Origin: Flavobacterium psychrophilum
Lineage (GTDB): Bacteria > Bacteroidota > Bacteroidia > Flavobacteriales > Flavobacteriaceae
Direction of reading: 5' to 3'
Assembly (NCBI GenBank): GCA_022729635.1
Contig: DZAU01000010.1
Location: 30,032 to 36,148 of the forward strand
Length of the DNA: 6,117 nucleotides
The stretch's first letter is position 1. Each line of letters starts with the position of its first letter. The notes below the pieces were generated by a model, which was given only the letters and a program-made list of their open reading frames with translations, was not told where the DNA came from and did not search any database. Shown here one piece after another: positions 1-4,647 of the stretch. Both the position numbers and the translations under genes were made by a program.

Positions 1-249
1 GGAACTTTTGGTAGCGTTTTCGGTACTCCAATTATCAATCAGCCACAAGTGGGAATTCTGGCTCTTGGCGCAATTAGAAAAGTACCCGCAGTAATCGAAA
101 CTCCCGAAGGCGATTTTATTGGCATTCGCCAAAAAATGTTTCTTTCGCACAGTTACGACCACCGTGTTGTAGACGGAGCACTTGGCGGAAGCTTTGTAAA
201 ACGTGTTGCAGATTATCTTGAAGCTTTCGATATAGACAGAGACTTTTAA
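1..249 (+). CDS. 2-oxo acid dehydrogenase E2 acyltransferase, C-terminal end (5' truncated by window)
   Basis: The frame is open from base 1 and gives 82 residues before TAA; the start lies outside the window. This is the end of the catalytic domain of a dihydrolipoamide acyltransferase, the trimeric-core E2 enzyme that moves an acyl group from lipoamide to CoA. The active-site motif DHRVVDG is present (His at window residue 54, Asp at 58), followed by the usual C-terminal helix. The stretch FGTPIINQPQVGILALGAIR resembles E2 proteins annotated as branched-chain 2-oxo acid or generic 2-oxo acid dehydrogenases in Flavobacteriia, more than succinyltransferase (sucB/odhB) types; this subtype is my inference, because the lipoyl and E1/E3-binding domains are not visible. 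An ORF caller could start at the GTG at 49, but that is internal. The gene is last in its transcript, since a terminator follows 20 bp downstream. Confidence 0.93.
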   Translation, partial: GTFGSVFGTPIINQPQVGILALGAIRKVPAVIETPEGDFIGIRQKMFLSHSYDHRVVDGALGGSFVKRVADYLEAFDIDRDF

Positions 250-268
250 ATTTTTATTGAATGTGTAT

Positions 269-303
269 AAACCGACAGTTTTTTTAAAGCTGTCGGTTTT
301 TTA
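269..303 (+). terminator. Rho-independent terminator after the E2 gene
   Basis: A 10-bp perfect stem (269-278 AAACCGACAG with 290-299 CTGTCGGTTT) encloses an 11-nt loop and runs into a T tract that continues to about 302. It lies directly behind the E2 stop codon and separates that operon from the exonuclease gene. Confidence 0.9.
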
Positions 304-355
304 ATTTTTGTCCAAAACTTTTTTTAATAATCGACAAACGGTAACTTCAAAAAGA

Positions 356-363
356 TATATTTG
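356..363 (+). promoter_or_regulatory. Possible Bacteroidota -7 box for the exonuclease gene
   Basis: TATATTTG matches the Bacteroidota -7 consensus TAnnTTTG exactly and lies 18 bp before the ATG at 382, which would give a very short leader. No TTG occurs at the expected -33 distance, so only half of the promoter is supported. A new promoter is expected here because a terminator precedes this gap. Confidence 0.4.
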
Positions 364-381
364 CCATTCTAAAATATATAA

Positions 382-1152
382 ATGGAGCTCAAACTTAACA
401 AACCAATTTGTTTTTTCGACCTAGAAACTACAGGAACAGATGTTGCCAAAGATCGAATTGTTGAAATATCAATCTTCAAGGTTTTTCCTAACGGAAATAA
501 AGAAAGTAAAACGTGGTTAGTCAACCCAACAATTTCAATTCCCCCACAATCGACCGCCATTCACGGAATCAGCAATGAGAAAGTTGCTAACGAACCAACG
601 TTTAGCGAACTGGCTTCGCAGGTTTACAATATGATTAAAGATTCAGATTTGGCTGGATACAATTCTGATCGTTTTGATATTCCATTATTGGCCGAAGAAT
701 TGCTTAGAGCCGGAGTGGATTTTGATATGAAAAATAGAGTTTCGGTAGATGTTCAGACTATTTTTCACAAAATGGAGGAAAGAACATTGAGCGCCGCATT
801 AAAATTTTATTGTGATCAAAGTCTCGAAAATGCCCATTCTGCCGAAGCAGATACAATGGCAACTTATGAAATTATGAAAGCACAATTAGATCGATATCCG
901 GAATTAGAAAACGATATAAAATCTTTATCGGAATTTACAACCAGGAAAAAAATTGCCGATTTTGCAGGAATGATAGCTTTTGATGAAGATGGAGATGAAA
1001 TTTTCACCTTCGGGAAACACAAAGGAACTAAAGTCGATACTATTTTTGAAAAGGAACCAGGGTATTTTAGTTGGATTCAAAATGCTGATTTTCCGCTATA
1101 TACCAAGAAAGTTTTGACGGCAATTAAGTTAAGAAAATTAAACACAAAATAA
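382..1152 (+). CDS. DEDDh 3'-5' exonuclease with ExoX-like C-terminal domain
   Basis: This 256-residue cytoplasmic protein is a DnaQ-like exonuclease. Residues 9-170 form the exonuclease fold: ExoI motif FFDLETTG (Asp13, Glu15), ExoII motif NSDRFDIPLL (Asp99) and ExoIII motif HSAEAD (His152, Asp157). All four acidic residues and the general-base His are present, so it should be active on single-stranded 3' ends. Residues 207-245 (FTFGKHKGTKVDTI and following residues) resemble the small C-terminal domain of exodeoxyribonuclease X-like proteins. It is annotated in Flavobacteriia as '3'-5' exonuclease' or a DNA polymerase III epsilon-like protein. The true replicative epsilon is less likely because of this C-terminal domain, so I give no symbol. 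The ATG at 382 gives a start just before the conserved first strand and has an A/T-rich leader without Shine-Dalgarno, as usual for the phylum. It is probably the first gene of a transcript with the FAH and Hpt genes. Confidence 0.92.
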   Translation: MELKLNKPICFFDLETTGTDVAKDRIVEISIFKVFPNGNKESKTWLVNPTISIPPQSTAIHGISNEKVANEPTFSELASQVYNMIKDSDLAGYNSDRFDIPLLAEELLRAGVDFDMKNRVSVDVQTIFHKMEERTLSAALKFYCDQSLENAHSAEADTMATYEIMKAQLDRYPELENDIKSLSEFTTRKKIADFAGMIAFDEDGDEIFTFGKHKGTKVDTIFEKEPGYFSWIQNADFPLYTKKVLTAIKLRKLNTK

Positions 1153-1223
1153 GCTGGAAGTTTGAAGCTGGAAGTTTGAAGAAATTTATTCTAACTTCCA
1201 GCTTCCATCTTCCATCTTCCAAC
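1153..1223. repeat. Inverted heptamer arrays forming a long hairpin
   Basis: Directly after the exonuclease stop codon come four 7-bp units, GCTGGAA GTTTGAA GCTGGAA GTTTGAA (1153-1180), then an 8-bp spacer, then five units in the opposite sense: TTCTAAC, TTCCAGC, TTCCATC, TTCCATC, TTCCAAC (1189-1223). The first block is the reverse complement of the same unit family. A perfect 13-bp stem forms between 1164-1176 and 1193-1205 with a 16-nt loop, and pairing continues with interruptions outward to 1153 and 1216. No T tract follows, so it is not a classic terminator. The array ends 9 nt before the FAH start codon. Confidence 0.85.
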
Positions 1224-1232
1224 TCTAAAATC

Positions 1233-1844
1233 ATGAAAATCATCTGTATCGGCAGAAATTATGTCAATCATATAGAGGAGTTGCAAAACGAGCGACCGTC
1301 AGAACCGGTTATTTTTATGAAACCGGATTCGGCAGTTTTATTGAAGCAATATCCTTTTGTGATTCCTGAATTTTCGCAGGATATTCATCACGAAATTGAA
1401 ATTATTGTTCGAATAAACAAAGTCGGAAAGTACATTGACACTAAGTTTGCCCATAAGTATTATGATGAGATAAGTGTAGGAATTGACTTTACAGCTCGAG
1501 ATATTCAGGAGCAATTAAAAGTCAAAGGATTGCCTTGGGAAAAAGCGAAATCATTTGATGGTTCGGCAGTCATAGGAGAATTTTTATCCAAAAAGCAGTT
1601 TAATTCATTGGAAAATATTACTTTTGAATTGACCAACAACAATAAAACAGTCCAGAAAAGCAATACCAGCCACATGTTATGGAAAATTGACGAACTAATT
1701 TCATACATTTCTCAATATTTTACATTGAAAATTGGTGACATAATATTTACCGGAACACCTGAAGGAGTTGCAGTTGTAAAACCAGAAGATGTTTTAGAAG
1801 GATTTTTAGAAGGAAATAAATTATTTAGAATACAAATAAAATAA
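1233..1844 (+). CDS. Fumarylacetoacetate hydrolase family protein (FAHD1/acylpyruvase-like)
   Basis: The protein has 203 residues. FAH-family enzymes of this short single-domain type hydrolyse acylpyruvates or decarboxylate oxaloacetate, using a divalent metal. Visible family signatures are GRNY at 7-10, the His13/Glu16 pair corresponding to the catalytic dyad of FAHD1-type enzymes, metal ligands Glu54 and Glu56 (HHEIEI) and Asp85 (GIDFTARD), the KGLPWEKAKSFD segment at 98-109, and FTGTPEGV near the C terminus. The substrate cannot be read from sequence. I chose the ATG at 1233 because the protein then begins MKIICIGRNY, the usual family N terminus. An upstream in-frame TTG at 1176 would add 19 residues encoded only by the heptamer repeat array, which is very unlikely to be translated. 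The gene is 80 bp from the exonuclease and overlaps the Hpt start by one base. Confidence 0.92.
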   Translation: MKIICIGRNYVNHIEELQNERPSEPVIFMKPDSAVLLKQYPFVIPEFSQDIHHEIEIIVRINKVGKYIDTKFAHKYYDEISVGIDFTARDIQEQLKVKGLPWEKAKSFDGSAVIGEFLSKKQFNSLENITFELTNNNKTVQKSNTSHMLWKIDELISYISQYFTLKIGDIIFTGTPEGVAVVKPEDVLEGFLEGNKLFRIQIK

Positions 1845-2188
1845 TGGCATTATATTACAACCTAGCAAAAGTGTACGCACTTTCAGATAACGACCCGGAA
1901 TTTGTTATGCAAATCGTAACGTTATTTGTTACCGAAATTCCTGAAGATTTAGCAGAAGTCAAAGAAGGAATTAAAAAGAAAGACCATAAACATGCGTATG
2001 CTTATGCTCATAAAATCAAACCATCTCTCGATTTGCTCGGGTTAAAAGTTGCTTTTGAAGAAATCCTTCAAGTCGAAGCCTGGACAAAAGCTGAAGGAGA
2101 AAAGAAAGAAATAAAAGAAACATTTAAAAGTATCAAACAGCAAGTGGAAGACGCTGTTAAGGAGTTGAAAAAAGACTTTGATTTGTAA
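1844..2188 (+). CDS. Single-domain histidine phosphotransfer (Hpt) protein
   Basis: This 114-residue, mostly helical, strongly charged protein fits an isolated Hpt domain, which relays phosphate between response-regulator receiver domains in multistep phosphorelays. The signature is AHKIKPSLDLLGL at residues 55-67. It matches the Hpt pattern H-x-x-K-(G/P)-S-x-x-x-L-G, with His56 the predicted phosphorylation site and Lys59 the usual neighbour. There is no kinase domain, no transmembrane segment and no signal peptide, so it is presumably a cytoplasmic shuttle whose partner hybrid kinase lies elsewhere. Its ATG shares a base with the FAH stop codon (TAATG), which suggests translational coupling. 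That pairing with a metabolic enzyme is a matter of context only, and a functional link is not shown. The lysine- and glutamate-rich end (residues 81-112) probably forms the last helix. Confidence 0.85.
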   Translation: MALYYNLAKVYALSDNDPEFVMQIVTLFVTEIPEDLAEVKEGIKKKDHKHAYAYAHKIKPSLDLLGLKVAFEEILQVEAWTKAEGEKKEIKETFKSIKQQVEDAVKELKKDFDL

Positions 2189-2191
2189 GAA

Positions 2192-2340
2192 GCTAATTCC
2201 TGCTGTCCGTTTCAAGTTTTTTTTAAAATCACTTTTTTTCTAAAAAAAATAAAAAAGTAGCTTCCTTTGGTCGCTCTTTTTTATTTAGAAAAAATAGTAA
2301 TTTTATGCAAAAAGCTTTCCTCTTCCATCAGGGCTAATCC
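2192..2340. repeat. Putative structured intergenic element
   Basis: This is most of the 253-bp gene-free gap between the Hpt gene and cinA. Its ends carry a near direct repeat, GCTAATTCC (2192-2200) and GCTAATCC (2333-2340). They can also pair: ATT and CCTG at 2196-2202 with CAGG and AAT at 2329-2338, plus TG/CA. Inside, 2234-2257 and 2276-2294 form a 19-bp A/T stem with a 5-nt A bulge (right arm CTTTTTTATTTAGAAAAAA). It closes on a loop containing CTTCCTTTGGTCG. I see no coding potential. The flanking phrases resemble intergenic sequence I remember from other Flavobacterium genomes, but I cannot verify that here. It could be a non-coding RNA, a small non-autonomous mobile repeat, or an elaborate terminator for the Hpt transcript. 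Confidence 0.45.
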
Positions 2341-2343
2341 AGA

Positions 2344-2384
2344 TTGCAGACCTGCCTGTCGGCAGACAGGTTTCAGATTTCAGC
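2344..2384. repeat. Three TTTCAGA-type heptamers interrupted by palindrome copy 1
   Basis: Heptamers TTGCAGA (2344-2350), TTTCAGA (2371-2377) and TTTCAGC (2378-2384) would be contiguous if the 20-bp palindromic element at 2351-2370 were removed. The palindrome CCTGCCTGTCGGCAGACAGG pairs end to end with one mismatch and one wobble. Its right 16 bases form an alternative hairpin, CCTGT-CGGCAG-ACAGG. Confidence 0.65.
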
Positions 2385-2398
2385 CGTATTTGGAAAAC

Positions 2399-2438
2399 TT
2401 CTAACCTCTAACTTCCCTGCCGGCAGGCAGGCAACTTC
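2399..2438. repeat. TTCTAAC-type heptamers interrupted by palindrome copy 2, just before cinA
   Basis: The units are TTCTAAC (2399-2405), CTCTAAC (2406-2412), then TTC (2413-2415) and CAAC (2432-2435), which together would make a TTCCAAC unit. Between the halves lies the 16-bp element CCTGCCGGCAGGCAGG (2416-2431). Its first 12 bases are a perfect palindrome, and it can also fold as CCTGC-CGGCAG-GCAGG. The next three bases are TTC and the cinA ATG follows at 2442. Confidence 0.7.
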
Positions 2439-2441
2439 AAA

Positions 2442-3692
2442 ATGAAAGCAGCTATAATAACTATAGGCGACGAAATTTTAATAGGACAAATTGTCGATAC
2501 AAATTCAGCTTTTATTGCCCAATCTTTAGATAGAATTGGAGTTGAAATTCACGAAATAATTTCTATTAGTGACAACAAACAACACATTCTTGATGCTTTT
2601 TCAAGATTCCAAAACAAAGTAGATTTAGTTATAGTTACTGGCGGTCTTGGACCTACAAAAGACGATATCACAAAAAAAACTTTCTGCGATTATTTTGAAG
2701 ATGAACTTATTATTAACGAAGAAGTTCTAAAACATGTCACACAACTAATCGAAGGATTTTATAAACGCACAATCACGCAGATTAACAAAGATCAAGCTTT
2801 GGTGCCTTCAAAATGTACCGTGATTCACAATCAAGTGGGGACAGCACCAGGAATGTGGATGAAAAAGGAAAATACAGTTTTCGTTTCGCTTCCGGGAGTT
2901 CCTTTTGAGATGAAATATTTGGTCGAAAAAGAAATTATTCCAAAAATTGTTACGGAATATAAACGTCCCTACATCATCCATAAAACGATTCTTACTTATG
3001 GAATGGGCGAAAGTTTATTAGCAGAACACATTGAAGATTGGGAAAATAATTTGCCTGAATTTATAAAATTAGCCTATTTGCCTAGTCCTGGCAGAGTGCG
3101 TTTGCGGCTTTCAGCAAGAGGAACAGATAAAGAATTTTTAGAAAAATCCATAGCTGAAAATGTAACCTCTTTGTCAAAAATAATAGAAGATGTTATTGTT
3201 GGTTTTGAAGAAGACGAAACACTTGAAATGGTGTTGGGGAGACTTTTAACGCAACAAAATAAAACAATTTCTACAGCCGAAAGTTGCACAGGAGGAAAAA
3301 TTGCACAAGTTTTGACCTCAGTTTCCGGTGCTTCGAAATATTTTAAAGGAAGTATTGTTTCCTATGCCACCGAAACCAAAATCTCGGTTTTAGGTGTTTC
3401 TGAAAAATTGATAAAAGAACATTCTGTTGTCAGCACAGAAGTTGCCAAAGAAATGGCAATTAGAGTGAAAAACATAATGAAAACGGACTATTCTATTGCC
3501 ACAACAGGAAATGCAGGCCCAACAAAAGGTGACTCAAACGCAGAGGTTGGAACTATTTTTATAGCATTGGCAACACCAAATAATGTAATTGTAGAAGAGT
3601 TTAATTTTGGTCAACCTCGTGAAAAAGTGATAGATAGAACCGTGTCAAAGAGTCTTGAAATGTTGCGAAAAGAAATTTTAAAAAATGTATAA
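2442..3692 (+). CDS. cinA: CinA family protein: molybdopterin-binding-like domain plus NMN deamidase
   Basis: This 416-residue protein is a full-length two-domain CinA. Residues 1 to about 170 form the MoCF/MogA-like domain, with [14 protein letters not shown] at 9-22 and [11 protein letters not shown] at 65-75. In COG1058 proteins this domain is linked to ADP-ribose pyrophosphatase activity. A connecting region follows, then the C-terminal PncC domain (about 260-416), which deamidates nicotinamide mononucleotide in the pyridine nucleotide salvage cycle. Its signature TAESCTGG is at 278-285, with Ser281 the expected catalytic residue, followed by [12 protein letters not shown] at 302-313 and [11 protein letters not shown] at 354-364. 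The length and domain order are normal for the family. The historical name 'competence/damage-inducible' comes from its co-transcription with recA in some Gram-positives; nothing here suggests a competence role. The ATG at 2442 gives the family's usual N terminus. I see no convincing promoter in the gap upstream. Confidence 0.95.
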   Translation: MKAAIITIGDEILIGQIVDTNSAFIAQSLDRIGVEIHEIISISDNKQHILDAFSRFQNKVDLVIVTGGLGPTKDDITKKTFCDYFEDELIINEEVLKHVTQLIEGFYKRTITQINKDQALVPSKCTVIHNQVGTAPGMWMKKENTVFVSLPGVPFEMKYLVEKEIIPKIVTEYKRPYIIHKTILTYGMGESLLAEHIEDWENNLPEFIKLAYLPSPGRVRLRLSARGTDKEFLEKSIAENVTSLSKIIEDVIVGFEEDETLEMVLGRLLTQQNKTISTAESCTGGKIAQVLTSVSGASKYFKGSIVSYATETKISVLGVSEKLIKEHSVVSTEVAKEMAIRVKNIMKTDYSIATTGNAGPTKGDSNAEVGTIFIALATPNNVIVEEFNFGQPREKVIDRTVSKSLEMLRKEILKNV

Positions 3693-3698
3693 TTTTTT

Positions 3699-3729
3699 TT
3701 GCTTCTACCGTTTATTTTTCTTTTCTTTG
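3699..3729 (+). promoter_or_regulatory. Probable promoter of the rpmB operon
   Basis: TTG at 3699-3701 and TTTCTTTG at 3722-3729 are 20 bp apart. This fits the Bacteroidota sigma-factor pattern TTG-N(17-23)-TAnnTTTG with one mismatch (T for A). TTTGC followed by AC just before the presumed start site is typical of strong Flavobacterium promoters. The site lies in the 72-bp gap between cinA and rpmB, leaving an untranslated leader of roughly 30 nt. I see no hairpin terminator for cinA here, only a T-rich stretch. Confidence 0.5.
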
Positions 3730-3764
3730 CACCCTCGATTTGAATAACGATAAAAGATAAGATA

Positions 3765-4001
3765 ATGTCAAGAGTTTGTGACCTTACAGGTAAAAGAGCG
3801 ATGGTAGGAAATAACGTTTCTCACGCTATGAATAAAACTAAGAGAAAGTTTTCTGTAAACTTAGTTAAAAAGCGTTTTTATCTTCCTGAAGAAGATAGAT
3901 GGATTACTCTAAGAGTAGCTGCATCAACGGTAAAAACAATTAATAAAAATGGAATCGCTGCAGTTTTGAAAAAAGCACAAGCAGGCGGATTTATTAAATA
4001 A
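3765..4001 (+). CDS. rpmB: 50S ribosomal protein L28 (bL28)
   Basis: This 78-residue basic protein starts [20 protein letters not shown] after the initiator Met, the classic bL28 N terminus, and continues with the conserved TKRKFSVNL and basic [19 protein letters not shown] segments. The length fits bL28 of Bacteroidota. It binds 23S rRNA near the E-site side of the large subunit. It is the first gene of a tight cluster, with rpmG 23 bp downstream. The leader before the ATG (AAAGATAAGATA) is A-rich without Shine-Dalgarno. Confidence 0.98.
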   Translation: MSRVCDLTGKRAMVGNNVSHAMNKTKRKFSVNLVKKRFYLPEEDRWITLRVAASTVKTINKNGIAAVLKKAQAGGFIK

Positions 4002-4024
4002 TCCATTCCTAAACATATATCAAG

Positions 4025-4213
4025 ATGGCAAAGAAAGCAAAAGGTAATAGAATCCAAGTAATTTTAGAATGTACCGAACACAAAACATCCGGTGTTGCAG
4101 GGACTTCTAGATACATAACAACAAAGAACAAAAAAAATACTCCAGACAGATTAGAGATTAAAAAATTTAATCCAATTTTGAAACGTGTAACTGTTCATAA
4201 AGAAATTAAATAA
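4025..4213 (+). CDS. rpmG: 50S ribosomal protein L33 (bL33), zinc-free form
   Basis: This 62-residue basic protein has the bL33 pattern [43 protein letters not shown] and a lysine-rich end. Only one cysteine remains (in ECTEHK), so the two CxxC zinc knuckles of the C+ form are absent; this is the C- form, which does not need zinc. bL33 sits near the E site of the 50S subunit. It lies between rpmB and the DUF4295 gene in the conserved Bacteroidota order. Confidence 0.97.
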   Translation: MAKKAKGNRIQVILECTEHKTSGVAGTSRYITTKNKKNTPDRLEIKKFNPILKRVTVHKEIK

Positions 4214-4230
4214 TTAGAAATTTTAATTAA

Positions 4231-4256
4231 AATCTCAAATGCTTGCATTAGAGATT
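4231..4256 (+). promoter_or_regulatory. Intercistronic hairpin between rpmG and the DUF4295 gene
   Basis: AATCTC (4231-4236) pairs with GAGATT (4251-4256). After an A/A mismatch, AATG (4238-4241) pairs with CATT (4246-4249), closing a CTTG tetraloop. No T run follows, so it is unlikely to stop transcription. It may protect or process the mRNA or tune expression of the third gene; that role is inference. Confidence 0.5.
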
Positions 4257-4286
4257 GATTAAAATAGTAAAAAAACATTATAAGTC

Positions 4287-4439
4287 ATGGCAAAGAAAAC
4301 CGTAGCATCCTTACAGACCTCTTCTAAAAGATTATCAAAAGCCATTAAAATGGTAAAATCTCCAAAAACAGGTGCATACACATTCGTTGAGTCTATTATG
4401 ACTCCTGAATTAGTTGATGAATTCTTGAAAAAGAAATAA
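4287..4439 (+). CDS. DUF4295 family protein, probable ribosomal protein bL38
   Basis: This 50-residue lysine-rich protein (MAKKTVASLQTSSKRLSKAI then KMVKSPKTGAYTFVESIMTP and an acidic/lysine tail) matches the DUF4295 family of Bacteroidota. The family is always small and commonly encoded straight after rpmB and rpmG, as here. From memory, the cryo-EM structure of the Flavobacterium johnsoniae 70S ribosome revealed a new large-subunit protein named bL38, and I believe it corresponds to this family; I cannot check that identity here. Location in the ribosomal-protein transcript and the basic composition agree. The gene is 73 bp after rpmG, separated by a hairpin, and a strong terminator follows 19 bp after its stop codon, so it is the last gene of the unit. 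Confidence 0.9.
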   Translation: MAKKTVASLQTSSKRLSKAIKMVKSPKTGAYTFVESIMTPELVDEFLKKK

Positions 4440-4458
4440 TTGATAATAGCATTTATAG

Positions 4459-4490
4459 AAAAGCTACTTTCTTTCGGAAGTAGCTTTTTT
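4459..4490 (+). terminator. Rho-independent terminator of the rpmB-rpmG-DUF4295 operon
   Basis: The stem AAAAGCTACTT (4459-4469) pairs with AAGTAGCTTTT (4478-4488), extended inward by a T-G wobble and a C-G pair around a TTTC tetraloop, and is followed by more T residues. It implies that ftsY is expressed mainly from its own promoter. Confidence 0.92.
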
Positions 4491-4496
4491 ATTTTC

Positions 4497-4504
4497 TATA
4501 TTTG
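4497..4504 (+). promoter_or_regulatory. Possible -7 box of an ftsY promoter
   Basis: TATATTTG matches TAnnTTTG exactly and is the same octamer as the one before the exonuclease gene. It lies just behind the terminator, where a promoter for ftsY is needed, and would give a leader of about 135 nt. No TTG lies at the -33 distance. A weaker match, TTGCTTTG at 4521-4528, is an alternative. Confidence 0.35.
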
Positions 4505-4601
4505 TTTCGCCTGTTCGCTGTTGCTTTGGGTGTCAATCAATTTTTTTTTAAAACCAAAACATTTTTAGATTTTGTATTAAATGAATATGAGAATTAGGGC
4601 T

Positions 4602-4636
4602 TTCTAACTTCTAACTTCCCACTTCTAACTTCTAAC
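4602..4636. repeat. Five tandem heptamers before ftsY
   Basis: The units are TTCTAAC, TTCTAAC, TTCCCAC, TTCTAAC and TTCTAAC: four identical copies and one with two changes, 35 bp without gaps. The array ends 11 nt before the ftsY ATG and would be transcribed in its leader. The same unit family precedes the FAH and cinA starts. Confidence 0.93.
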
Positions 4637-4647
4637 TTTTTAATATA

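Noticed and set aside
342..348. Single TAACTTC heptamer-like string before the exonuclease gene
   Set aside because: Only one unit, not tandem and 33 bp from the start codon; expected by chance in this base composition.
369..560. Minus-strand open frame of 63 codons over the exonuclease start
   Set aside because: It lies antisense to a well-supported conserved gene and its translation shows no recognisable motif.
1153..1223. Mirrored repeats read as a CRISPR array or transposon ends
   Set aside because: The units are 7 bp and contiguous with no spacers, and there is no transposase or target duplication between the arms.
2298..2307. TAATTTTATG as a possible cinA promoter box
   Set aside because: It lacks the final G of TAnnTTTG, lies inside the putative structured element, and is about 135 bp from the start, so support is too weak to annotate.
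3693..3720. T-rich stretch after cinA as a terminator
   Set aside because: No stem precedes the T run, so it does not meet the intrinsic terminator pattern.
4581..4607. Eight-codon mini-ORF (MNMRIRAF) ahead of ftsY, ending in the first heptamer
   Set aside because: Too short to distinguish from chance in AT-rich DNA; no attenuator hairpin pair or regulatory codon run accompanies it.
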